A stretch of 49,941 nucleotides of DNA from Candidatus Avacidaminococcus intestinavium (GTDB taxonomy: Bacteria; Bacillota; Negativicutes; Acidaminococcales; Acidaminococcaceae), in the NCBI GenBank assembly GCA_018714505.1, contig DVNI01000103.1, positions 1-49,941 of the forward strand. The letters are read 5' to 3'. A program made the translations under genes and the position numbers. Each line of letters starts with the position of its first letter. Position 1 is the stretch's first letter. Below are positions 31,449-39,272 of this stretch, in pieces. Under the pieces are notes generated by a model, which saw nothing but the letters and a program-made list of their open reading frames with translations, did not search any database and was not told where the DNA came from.

Positions 31449-32258
31449 TTAAAAATTTGATTGGATATCTATACTTTTAGTTACATCATCAATATCATTT
31501 AAAACAAATAATGAAAAATATTCTGCAACCATTTTCTTAATCGGTTCTTTAGTTGCAACCAATACACTGACGCCGACAACCTCAGCTCCAACTTCTCCAA
31601 CTAAATCCATTAGGCCTTTTGCCGTACCGCCGGCTTTCATGAAATCATCAACAATCAATACTTTGGCCCCTTTTGGCAAAGCACGTTTGGGCAATGACAT
31701 CGTTTGAATTCTTTTCGTTGAACCACTAACATAGTTAATGCTAACTGCAGAGCCTTCCGTAATGCGGCTTTCACGTCTAGCCATAACAAGGGGAACATTA
31801 TAAGCACGTGCTACAAATAAAGCCAGTGGAATGCCCTTCGTTTCAACCGTCATTATGTAGTCGGGAGCCTCATTTTGACCATGGTTCATTAAAATTTCAC
31901 CTAAACGCATCAAAATTCTTGGCGTTAAGACCAAATCATTCATATAAATCATACCACCAGGCAAAATTCTTTCTGGCTCTGCCATACGCACTGCTAAATC
32001 TTGTAAAAACTCCGTATCAGCAATACGTGAGTGATAGGGAATGAAGCGAACGCCACCAGCTGCTCCTGCCATGGTTTCAATCGTGCCCAAGTCATAAGCA
32101 ACCAAACCGTTTTTAATCGCTTGTACATCTTCACTTAAGGTTGACTTTGCAACATCAAATCTTTTGCAAAAATCCGTAAAGGAGTACAGCTTTAACGGAT
32201 TATCAACTAATTCTTTAGTTAACGCCGCTACCCTTTCTATTCTTTTAATCCTACCCAT
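31449..32258 (-). CDS. purR: Purine operon repressor PurR (Gram-positive type)
   Basis: A PRPP-responsive repressor: N-terminal winged helix (RIERVAALTKELVDNP, FDVAKSTLSEDV) and a C-terminal phosphoribosyltransferase-fold effector domain with the PRPP loop VLIVDDFMKAGGTAKG. Start at 32258 with GAGGTG six bases upstream, giving 269 residues. In family members PRPP releases it from PurBox DNA; prs is nearby. It is unrelated to the LacI-type PurR of E. coli. Confidence 0.93.
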   Translation of the reverse strand: MGRIKRIERVAALTKELVDNPLKLYSFTDFCKRFDVAKSTLSEDVQAIKNGLVAYDLGTIETMAGAAGGVRFIPYHSRIADTEFLQDLAVRMAEPERILPGGMIYMNDLVLTPRILMRLGEILMNHGQNEAPDYIMTVETKGIPLALFVARAYNVPLVMARRESRITEGSAVSINYVSGSTKRIQTMSLPKRALPKGAKVLIVDDFMKAGGTAKGLMDLVGEVGAEVVGVSVLVATKEPIKKMVAEYFSLFVLNDIDDVTKSIDIQSNF

Positions 32259-32260
32259 TA

Positions 32261-33070
32261 CTAACACCTCTTACTAGACATTGTTTTGTGTGCAGCCGAA
32301 TGCTTAAAATGTTCGCTGACGAAAACCCAGTCTGATTCTTTATCTATATCCATACCTATTTCTGCGTATTCAGTTATAATCGCCTTACCTTTAAAACCCA
32401 ATAATACCGATACACGTTCTTCAATATCTGCAACAGTTAATCTCCGCAAAAGAAATTTTAAGACAAATGACCACCCCAGCCACTTACATAAAGCGACCGG
32501 TGCCTTGCGTCTAGCGAAAACTTCTTCAGCACCAGCTTTACAACTCGCAACAACACTCGACTGTACTAAAAAAATATTACCACCAGTAAAAATACCATCC
32601 TTTAACTTTACTAAGGTTCGTTTCACCCGTGGAAATTGTTGCAAACAACTATCTTGACTAATAATAGGATAAAACACATCGGCGACTTCGCCTTGCGTTC
32701 TTTGCAAAAAATCCTCCACTGCTTCTGTAGTGAGAAGTGGAATGTCATCCGTGACAAATAAGACCTCGCCGCTAACTTTCGTAGCTTGCAATGCCGTTAA
32801 TGCATTATCTAGCATCGAACCACCTGCCGCATCGACTATTTTAACTTCGTTAGAACAGTTTAATGCCTGTAATGCTTCGCGCGGTCCGACAATCGTAATT
32901 CCTGCAATAAAAGCACTCTTTTGCAGCGCTTCTATCATATAACTAATTAACGGTTTACCCCCTAATTGTGCCATGGCTTTACAGCTATTTAAGCCCATCA
33001 TTTCCAGCCACTTACAATTACCGCCCGCTAAGATAATTACCTCAAAAGTTTTTTGTCTTTGTTTTTCCAA
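32261..33070 (-). CDS. Nucleotidyltransferase-like protein (NTP_transf_3/MobA fold)
   Basis: A 269-residue GT-A-fold protein. The N-terminus FEVIILAGGNCKWLEMMG corresponds to the nucleotide-binding LAGG-GxRM loop but has lost the usual Gly-x-Arg, while KAMAQLGGKPLISYMIEAL and FVTDDIPLLT (the metal-binding Asp) are recognisable. Such proteins activate sugar phosphates, polyols or molybdopterin. No substrate can be assigned; degeneration of the loop may mean altered chemistry. It lies between gntR and purR with gaps of two bases on both sides, so it is firmly in the ispE operon. Confidence 0.75.
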   Translation of the reverse strand: MEKQRQKTFEVIILAGGNCKWLEMMGLNSCKAMAQLGGKPLISYMIEALQKSAFIAGITIVGPREALQALNCSNEVKIVDAAGGSMLDNALTALQATKVSGEVLFVTDDIPLLTTEAVEDFLQRTQGEVADVFYPIISQDSCLQQFPRVKRTLVKLKDGIFTGGNIFLVQSSVVASCKAGAEEVFARRKAPVALCKWLGWSFVLKFLLRRLTVADIEERVSVLLGFKGKAIITEYAEIGMDIDKESDWVFVSEHFKHSAAHKTMSSKRC

Positions 33071-33072
33071 GA

Positions 33073-33753
33073 CTATTCTCTCGACTCTTCAATCGCCTTT
33101 AGTAACGTATGCTCAGCATTTTCCATATGCTCACGTGCCGCCACTTGCGCTTTATCAACATTACGATGAGCAATACTTTCCACAATTGCTCGATGTTCTT
33201 CTAACGTATCTCGCAAACGCCCTGGATAGTGCATAGAGCGCCCTCGTAGAGTAGTAATCTGTTCCCTAAGATTACTAATAATATTGCCTAAACGCTCATT
33301 ACGACTTGCTTGATAAAGCACGTCATGAAAAGCCGTATCCGCCTCTACGATTTTTTCCATATCATCATCTTCCATATGCTTACCTATTTCTACTAATAAA
33401 CGTTGCATTTCTTGAAGCTCATCATCGCTAATCCGCTCCGCAGCTAGACCTGCCGCCAAGATTTCTAACGCCGTCCTTATCTCATAAACTTCTGTAATAT
33501 CCTTAATAGAAATATCAGCGACGTAAGTGCCACGACGCGGAATCATGACAATAAATCCTTCTAATTCTAACTTGCGAATCGCTTCACGCACCGGAGTACG
33601 ACTCACACCCATCTCTTCAGCCAGCTGAATCTCCATCAACCTTTCTCCCGGTTTAAAAACTCCAGCAGTGATAGCCTGCCTAATTTTTTCACAAACTAGT
33701 TCGCGTAAAGGTTTGTAGCTATCTAGTTTTATTGGCTCTAAATGACCGCTCAT
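33073..33753 (-). CDS. GntR-family regulator (FadR/FCD subfamily)
   Basis: A 226-residue transcription factor: N-terminal winged helix-turn-helix (GERLMEIQLAEEMGVSRTPV, about 37-56) and a C-terminal all-helical FCD ligand domain with likely metal ligands in EADTAFHDVLY, TLEEHRAIV and AAREHMENAEH. The ATG overlaps the ispE stop by one base. Its ligand is unknown. A 10-bp inverted repeat upstream of ispE (34627-34660) is a possible autoregulatory site, which is inference. Confidence 0.9.
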   Translation of the reverse strand: MSGHLEPIKLDSYKPLRELVCEKIRQAITAGVFKPGERLMEIQLAEEMGVSRTPVREAIRKLELEGFIVMIPRRGTYVADISIKDITEVYEIRTALEILAAGLAAERISDDELQEMQRLLVEIGKHMEDDDMEKIVEADTAFHDVLYQASRNERLGNIISNLREQITTLRGRSMHYPGRLRDTLEEHRAIVESIAHRNVDKAQVAAREHMENAEHTLLKAIEESRE

Positions 33754-34607
33754 TATATCGTCCTCCTTGTCGTCTTAGTAATCTTAACCTCTAAAGCATA
33801 TTTGTTTTTTAGAAAATTTGCAATACGTAAACCATTTTCCTCGCTCTCTAAAATACCAAAAACAGTTGGCCCGCTCCCGCTCATGAGACTAACTAGCGCT
33901 CCTGCTGCTAAAAGATCTGCTTTGATTGCTGCAAGTACTGGAAATTCATTAAAAGCCACTGTTTCTAAAACATTACCCATATTCTGGTAAACAGCGGGTA
34001 AGTGCGCCTGCTCTACTGCTTTTTGTAACGCAAGTATATCTGGTGAGTTCCCTCTTTTATTTAGACTGAATTGCTGGTAAGCCCAAGCTGTAGAAATTGC
34101 AAAAGGTGGTTTTGCTACTAGCACCACTAATTCCGGTAAATCTACTAGCGACTGGACTACTTCGCCCCGTCCTGTCGCTAGCGCTGTCCCACCTCGCACA
34201 CAAAAAGGTACATCTGAACCAAGCTCCGACGCAAGACTTTCTAGCTCGGCAAAGCTTAAACCTAATTGCCAAAGTTTGTTGAGTCCCCTAAGCACCGCTG
34301 CGGCATCGGCACTTCCACCAGCAAGCCCCGCCGCTGTAAAAATTTTCTTACGAATAGAAATACGAACGTTCGGGGGCTTAGCAAATTTATGCGCCATCAA
34401 CATCGCTGCTCGATAAGCCAAATTATTAGGACCATTTGGTACCTCCGGCGTGTTCGCGTTCACTTGTAAAGTCGTAGCTTCTACAAGCTCTACCTCATCA
34501 GCTAAAGCAATACTTTGCATAATCATTGCCACTTCATGGTAGCCATCTTCTCGTTTTCCTAGGATATCCAATCCTAGATTAATCTTTGCATAAGCTTTTT
34601 CTAACAT
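33753..34607 (-). CDS. ispE: 4-diphosphocytidyl-2-C-methyl-D-erythritol kinase
   Basis: ATP-dependent kinase of the MEP isoprenoid pathway, supplying undecaprenyl carriers used by WecA. GHMP-kinase motifs: AYAKINLGLDILGKREDGYH, the phosphate loop AAGLAGGSADAAAVLRG, and the C-terminal SLMSGSGPTVFGI. The 284-residue length is normal. It heads the ispE-gntR-NTase-purR-ilvA-glmU unit. Confidence 0.95.
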   Translation of the reverse strand: MLEKAYAKINLGLDILGKREDGYHEVAMIMQSIALADEVELVEATTLQVNANTPEVPNGPNNLAYRAAMLMAHKFAKPPNVRISIRKKIFTAAGLAGGSADAAAVLRGLNKLWQLGLSFAELESLASELGSDVPFCVRGGTALATGRGEVVQSLVDLPELVVLVAKPPFAISTAWAYQQFSLNKRGNSPDILALQKAVEQAHLPAVYQNMGNVLETVAFNEFPVLAAIKADLLAAGALVSLMSGSGPTVFGILESEENGLRIANFLKNKYALEVKITKTTRRTI

Positions 34608-34626
34608 AAATTACTCCAAAAGTTTT

Positions 34627-34660
34627 AATGTATAATGAATACTATCTCTAATTATACATT
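34627..34660. repeat. Perfect 10-bp inverted repeat upstream of ispE
   Basis: AATGTATAAT (34627-34636) and ATTATACATT (34651-34660) around a 14-base centre, 20 bases before the ispE start. It contains -10-like TATAAT and TATACA sequences, so it overlaps the probable promoter. Consistent with an operator for a dimeric regulator. Confidence 0.55.
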
Positions 34661-34823
34661 ACATTTTATCTTTCTGCTCGCTCCATGGCAAGAGGAAAAC
34701 ACGAAATTTCTTTGCTATTTTTAAAAATTTGTCCATATTTTTTCTAAAGGAAAAATATTTTCAATTTAGACATATAAATTGTGTTAGAATGTTTGTGAAT
34801 TGAATAGCCTAGGAGGTTAAATT

Positions 34824-35690
34824 GTGCGCAAATTTATTTTCAAACATTTAACGATATTAATAGGATGCATGCTAATGGGTATAGCGGTCAATGCCATTTA
34901 TATCCCCCATCATCTTTTAAGTGGTGGTATTATCGGCTTTGCCGTCATTTTATATTATCTATTCGGCTGGTCCATTGGCTTAATTAGCATTATTTTAAAT
35001 ATTCCTCTTTTTATTCTTGCTTATTATTATATGGATCGCTCTTATCCGCTGACTGCTCTTTTTGGAATGTTAGCGTATTCTTTCTCACTTGACTTCTTCA
35101 GTTTTCTTATACCATATAATCCAATTCAAGATACCTTATTCGCTTGTATTATTGGCGGCACATTATCTGGTATGGGCGCCTCCTTCATATATCGAGTAGG
35201 TAGTAGTACTGGTGGAACCGATATCATTGGTGCCATTGCCAATAAATATTATAGTATTCCAATTACTACGCCTGGCTTTATCATCAACATCGGGTTAATG
35301 GTTTTTGCCGCATCACTCTTCGGTTTAGAACCCGCTCTTTATACTTTACTAGCTTCCTTTGTAGCTTTTAAAGTTGCTAATACATTTACCAATGGCTTCG
35401 ATTACAAAAAGAATATTCTCATCGTGAGTTGTCATTCTGTTCAAATATCTGAAGAAATTATTAAAATCGTTGGTCGCGGCGTTACTTTTTTACATGGTGA
35501 AGGCGCTTTTACGCATCAGCCACGCGAAGTCTTAATGGTCGTAGCTAAGTTAACCCAATTAGCACAAATCAAAAATATTGTTAGCGAAATTGATCCACAT
35601 GCTTTTATGATTATTCATGATGTTACCGATGTAATGGGTAAAGGCTTCTCTAATATTCCAACAGAAAAAAATAAAATACATAAAAAATAA
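34824..35690 (+). CDS. YitT family membrane protein (DUF161/DUF2179)
   Basis: A 288-residue protein on the opposite strand to its neighbours. About five or six membrane helices occupy residues 8-200 (ILIGCMLMGIAVNAIYIPH, with the family motif GTLSGMGASFIYRVGSSTGGTDII), followed by a soluble C-terminal DUF2179 domain (about 205-285, GRGVTFLHGEGAFT). Start is GTG at 34824 with AGGAGG upstream. Function of the family is not established; transport has been proposed. It ends at its own terminator. Confidence 0.9.
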   Translation: MRKFIFKHLTILIGCMLMGIAVNAIYIPHHLLSGGIIGFAVILYYLFGWSIGLISIILNIPLFILAYYYMDRSYPLTALFGMLAYSFSLDFFSFLIPYNPIQDTLFACIIGGTLSGMGASFIYRVGSSTGGTDIIGAIANKYYSIPITTPGFIINIGLMVFAASLFGLEPALYTLLASFVAFKVANTFTNGFDYKKNILIVSCHSVQISEEIIKIVGRGVTFLHGEGAFTHQPREVLMVVAKLTQLAQIKNIVSEIDPHAFMIIHDVTDVMGKGFSNIPTEKNKIHKK

Positions 35691-35699
35691 TTTGTACTG

Positions 35700-35741
35700 G
35701 GTTGAGCTTCTGCAAAAAAAGGCTCAGCCACTTTCTTTTTT
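35700..35741 (+). terminator. Terminator after yitT-type gene
   Basis: GGTTGAGC (35700-35707) pairs with GCTCAGCC (35722-35729, one G-U), followed by ACTTTCTTTTTT. Confidence 0.75.
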
Positions 35742-35767
35742 AGTAAAGGGACTTTTATTGTCCATGC

Positions 35768-35796
35768 TGGACAATTATTAACCTGTATGCTATACT
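35768..35796 (+). promoter_or_regulatory. Strong predicted promoter of the 19-codon gene, with an inverted repeat
   Basis: TGGACA (35768-35773), 17-base spacer, TATACT (35791-35796). The -35 is the right half of an inverted repeat ATTGTCCA-TGC-TGGACAAT (about 35757-35775), which may be an operator. Confidence 0.65.
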
Positions 35797-35826
35797 CTTG
35801 CTAAAGCACTACGAGGAGGAATTATT

Positions 35827-35886
35827 ATGACATTCAAAAAATTTTTTCAAGCACTCATCAATACGCACTTTTATTTGGTACACTAA
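35827..35886 (+). CDS. Possible 19-residue peptide
   Basis: A short frame beginning MTFKKFFQALINTHFY with a strong GAGGAGGA ribosome site about seven bases before the ATG, a near-consensus promoter 31 bases upstream of it and a strong terminator 38 bases after the stop. The peptide is basic and amphipathic at its start and lacks a long hydrophobic core. It could be a true small protein, a leader peptide, the head of a decayed gene, or incidental to a small RNA of about 160 bases. The signals are clear; the peptide's reality is not. Confidence 0.45.
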   Translation: MTFKKFFQALINTHFYLVH

Positions 35887-35923
35887 CTCATGCCAATAAG
35901 TGAAAACAACACATCTAACGGTT

Positions 35924-35963
35924 AAAGGGCACATTTTCTTAAGGAAAAGAAAATGTGCCCTTT
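35924..35963. terminator. Strong terminator between the 19-codon gene and ksgA
   Basis: Seventeen-base perfect arms (35924-35940 and 35947-35963) around a six-base loop. On the plus strand it is followed by TTTACTTTAATTGTTTTT; on the minus strand by TTTAACC, so it may also end the ksgA transcript. Confidence 0.88.
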
Positions 35964-35977
35964 ACTTTAATTGTTTT

Positions 35978-36838
35978 TTAGCTAACTACTTTAAGCGTTA
36001 CATAAACGTTAGCGAGCTTCGCAAATTCAGTGAGACTTAGCGTCTCACCACGTCTCTTACCATCAATACCGGCTGCTTCTAACCACGTTTTAACTTCTTC
36101 AGCTGTAATACCCATGTTTTTCAAAGCATTATTTAACATTTTTCTGCGTACAGAAAAAGCTGCCTTTACTACACGAAAGAAGATTTTTTCGTCAGTCAAT
36201 GTTACTGGCGGTTGCTTTCTAACCTCACAAACGATTACTGCTGACTCCACATTCGGTGCTGGTATAAAAGAAGTTGGTGGAACTTTGAAAGCAATCTTAG
36301 GTTCAGCATAATACTGCACCGCAACGGATAAAGCTCCGTAATCCTTACCACCAGGTTTAGCGACCATTCTTTCAGCGACTTCTTTTTGTACCATTACTAC
36401 CAAACGTTCCATCGGTAATTTTTGTTCTAATAAGTGAAAAACAATCGGCGTTGTGATGTAATACGGTAAATTAGCAACAACTTTAAAACTCTGATTATTA
36501 ACTGCTTCTTTAATATCTAATTGTAGAATATCCGCATTTATAATATTAACATTAGGATAAGCGGCTAAAGTTTCCTTTAGCACCGGCAATAAACGTTTAT
36601 CAAGTTCAACAGCGGTCACCGCCGCTCCCTTTTCAGCCAGGGCCTGCGTTAAGGTTCCTATACCAGGTCCAATTTCGAGTACACAATCATCTTGTTGCAA
36701 CGTCGCCGCTTCTACAATTTGCGCCACAATCTGTTCATCTGTCAAAAAGTTTTGCCCTAATCTTTTGTCAGCGCGAATATTAAAGCTTTTTAAAATATGA
36801 TTGGTAACGTTTTTTCGTGCAATAATTGGTTGTTCCAT
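35978..36838 (-). CDS. rsmA: 16S rRNA m6(2)A dimethyltransferase KsgA/RsmA
   Basis: Dimethylates the two adjacent adenosines near the 3' end of 16S rRNA. The 286-residue protein has RLGQNFLTD, the SAM motif VLEIGPGIGTLTQAL, catalytic NLPYYI and a C-terminal helical domain. It starts one base after the rnmV stop, preserving the order seen in B. subtilis (rnmV-ksgA), and is last in its operon. Confidence 0.96.
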   Translation of the reverse strand: MEQPIIARKNVTNHILKSFNIRADKRLGQNFLTDEQIVAQIVEAATLQQDDCVLEIGPGIGTLTQALAEKGAAVTAVELDKRLLPVLKETLAAYPNVNIINADILQLDIKEAVNNQSFKVVANLPYYITTPIVFHLLEQKLPMERLVVMVQKEVAERMVAKPGGKDYGALSVAVQYYAEPKIAFKVPPTSFIPAPNVESAVIVCEVRKQPPVTLTDEKIFFRVVKAAFSVRRKMLNNALKNMGITAEEVKTWLEAAGIDGKRRGETLSLTEFAKLANVYVTLKVVS

Positions 36839-36839
36839 C

Positions 36840-37385
36840 TTACTCCTCCAAAGCCTGTACGGCTTTTAGGAATTCTTCCCTGGTCACACCGTAACTATTT
36901 AACCGATTAGTAAACTGCTTAGCATTCGCATAGCCAATTCCTAAAAGCATACCGAGTTGCGCTCTACGTTTAGTTGCCGCTAGCTGTCCACTCAAACCAT
37001 GTCGTAATAAATCTTGACTAGTAAACTCTGTTCGTCTTATGCATTCATGATAACGAACTTTACTGAGTGCCAAGCGTATCGCCTCAGGCGTAGCCTGCTC
37101 AATACCGACATCATTATTTGCTGTCGCATCAACTCTTGGTACAAAGGCTTGACCAGCCTTGGGGAAACGTTCCGTTAAAAATTTACGAATGCGTTCTCCC
37201 GCCCCATCAGGATCCGTTAAAATAATAATGCCTCTTTTTTCAGAGGCAACTTTAATTTTTTCAATTGTTCGCGCTGCCAGTGTAAAACCACCTGTTTCAA
37301 TGGTTTCTGCATCGACAGCTTTTTTGATAGCGACTGTATCCATTTTTCCTTCAACAACTATAACTTCCCGCAACAAATTCTTCAC
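36840..37385 (-). CDS. rnmV: Ribonuclease M5
   Basis: Toprim-domain nuclease that matures 5S rRNA. The 181-residue protein shows the toprim glutamate VVEGKMDTVAIK at the N-terminus and the DxD-type IILTDPDGAGERIRKFL, plus EQATPEAIRLAL typical of M5. It is three bases from the yabE gene and one from ksgA. Confidence 0.94.
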   Translation of the reverse strand: MKNLLREVIVVEGKMDTVAIKKAVDAETIETGGFTLAARTIEKIKVASEKRGIIILTDPDGAGERIRKFLTERFPKAGQAFVPRVDATANNDVGIEQATPEAIRLALSKVRYHECIRRTEFTSQDLLRHGLSGQLAATKRRAQLGMLLGIGYANAKQFTNRLNSYGVTREEFLKAVQALEE

Positions 37386-37388
37386 CTT

Positions 37389-38369
37389 TTATTCCAAAAT
37401 ATACATTTCTACATTACGTCTGCCAAATTGAATGGCCTCTCTGTAATTATCCATAAATAAATCGATACGATTACCAACAATGGCACCGCCGCAGTCTCCT
37501 GCAACAGCAAATCCGTATCCTGGAATATAAACCTTAGTACCATAAGGAATAACGTTAGGGTCTACAGCAATGATACCATGCCTAGGCACCAAGCCGATCG
37601 AGGTCAATCCTGTACCACTGCCTTCATGAATGGTATAAGCACTTGCTTCCATAATTTTTTTAGCAGCATATCGAGTCGCCCCTCGCGACGTTTCAATTAT
37701 TTTTCCTGTGCCAACTGCTACAATCTCATTCTGCGGGCTCTTAACTACAGCGGCGCCGATTTCCCGTTTAATGATTTTTCCGCCGACATTTTCTACCGCA
37801 ATCTGGACATTTTCTTCACCATTTACACCCGGTGCAATTACTTGCTCTGCACCCAAAGGTAAATGTGAATCTGGTCGTTTTTCTACAGAATACGGTATTA
37901 TTCTCTGTTTTTCCTCAACCAAAGTGTTTTTTTCTAAGATGCTGATTTCCATACCTGCTACCACTCGCGTCTCCGGAGATGGATAGACCAGGCGATCCCT
38001 ATGTCTTATATTTAATGCTTGCAATACTTCTTTTACTGTAGCGCGCCCAATCTTATATTCTGTCATCGTTCCATCTTGCCAAACTTTGACAGGCATAGCG
38101 CGCACAATCTCAATTATCGCTCCCTCTTCTAATCTTTTTTTATTAACAAGAAAATAACCATCGTTCTTTCCGAGAGTGACACCCGCATCCTTTAGCGCTC
38201 CGCTTACGGAAGTCGCCCTCGTTTCAACGTTAATCGTACCGCCGTCCGCTAGAACGGAAATCTGTTTCTTAGCGGTGGCAAAGCCTACAAAGCATATGGC
38301 TAGTAGTACGAGCATACCTAAAGCAAGCATTTTATAGGGACGGTTTAAGATAGTTTTTAATTCCATCAT
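37389..38369 (-). CDS. yabE: YabE-like cell-wall protein: DUF348, G5 and 3D domains
   Basis: A 326-residue secreted or membrane-tethered protein: N-terminal membrane segment (about 13-33), two DUF348 repeats (about 36-145), a G5 domain (about 148-225, EEKQRIIPYSVEKRPDS) and a C-terminal 3D domain (about 240-326) with the three Asp in VDPNVIPYGT, VAGDCGGAI and RIDLFMDN. This resembles resuscitation/stationary-phase lytic transglycosylases that cut peptidoglycan. ATG start with AGGAGGG upstream, and a fully consensus promoter. Confidence 0.92.
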   Translation of the reverse strand: MMELKTILNRPYKMLALGMLVLLAICFVGFATAKKQISVLADGGTINVETRATSVSGALKDAGVTLGKNDGYFLVNKKRLEEGAIIEIVRAMPVKVWQDGTMTEYKIGRATVKEVLQALNIRHRDRLVYPSPETRVVAGMEISILEKNTLVEEKQRIIPYSVEKRPDSHLPLGAEQVIAPGVNGEENVQIAVENVGGKIIKREIGAAVVKSPQNEIVAVGTGKIIETSRGATRYAAKKIMEASAYTIHEGSGTGLTSIGLVPRHGIIAVDPNVIPYGTKVYIPGYGFAVAGDCGGAIVGNRIDLFMDNYREAIQFGRRNVEMYILE

Positions 38370-38392
38370 AACCCTCCTTCTAAAATCACTCG

Positions 38393-38422
38393 ATTATATC
38401 ATGAGGTTTTTTTTAATGTCAA
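38393..38422 (-). promoter_or_regulatory. Consensus promoter of yabE-rnmV-ksgA
   Basis: Minus strand: perfect TTGACA (38422-38417), 18-base spacer, perfect TATAAT (38398-38393). Starts the yabE transcript about 18 bases before its start codon; one of the strongest promoters in the window. Confidence 0.8.
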
Positions 38423-38498
38423 ACTTCAGAAAGGTCGCCAGCGTTAAAAGTTACATTTTATTGATTAGAAAGCGGTTTTTATTTTATTTCTGTAATGC

Positions 38499-39272
38499 TC
38501 AAGCGATCTTAAAAAAGAGTTTTTTTACATTTTCTGTTGTTTTTTCAATTATTTCTTCTTCTGTTACACCACGCAAGAGAGCCGCATTGCGTGCAACAAG
38601 TTCAGTATACGCAGGGTTATTTCTTTTACCGCGAAAAGGAACTGGCGTAAGATATGGTGAATCTGTTTCTAATAAAATCCGATCAAGCGGAGCATATTTT
38701 AATACTTCTCGTACTTTTTCAGCATTTTTAAAAGTTGACGTGCCGCCAAACCCAAGATAAAATCCTAGTTTTAATAATTCTTTAGCTGTTTCTAACGAAC
38801 CAGAATAACAGTGAAAAACTCCAGTCAAATCACGACCGGTTGTTTTAAAGATTTCGAGCATATCACCATGCGCATCACGGTCATGCAAAATAACCGGCAG
38901 TTTACTCGTGCGCGCTACCTCAAGCTGTTCTAATAATCTTTTTTTCTGTAACGGACGTGGCGCCTCGTCATCATAATAATAGTCTAAACCAATTTCACCA
39001 ATTGCAACAACTTTCGGATGCTTAGTAAGTTCTAGCAAAAGCGTCAAATCATCATCAGTCATACGCGCTACTTCTTGCGGATGCCACCCGACTGCGGCAT
39101 ACACAAAAGCATATTTTTCAGCATAACTAATCGCTTTGTAAGAACTTTCCGTATCACACCCGGGGTTCACCATGCCACTAATTTTTTCTTTCAGCTCACT
39201 AAAAAGAAGCTCTCGGTCTTCATCAAATTGCTCCGCATCTAAATGAGCGTGCGAATCAAAAACTTTAGCCAT
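38499..39272 (-). CDS. tatD: TatD-family metal-dependent DNase
   Basis: A 257-residue TIM-barrel hydrolase. Metal ligands are visible in VFDSHAHLDAEQFDED, GEIGLDYYYDD, LPVILHDRDAHGD, GVFHCYSG and ETDSPYLTP. Proposed roles are DNA repair and D-aminoacyl-related processing; YabD in B. subtilis sits in the same place. The ATG abuts the metG stop. Confidence 0.93.
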   Translation of the reverse strand: MAKVFDSHAHLDAEQFDEDRELLFSELKEKISGMVNPGCDTESSYKAISYAEKYAFVYAAVGWHPQEVARMTDDDLTLLLELTKHPKVVAIGEIGLDYYYDDEAPRPLQKKRLLEQLEVARTSKLPVILHDRDAHGDMLEIFKTTGRDLTGVFHCYSGSLETAKELLKLGFYLGFGGTSTFKNAEKVREVLKYAPLDRILLETDSPYLTPVPFRGKRNNPAYTELVARNAALLRGVTEEEIIEKTTENVKKLFFKIA

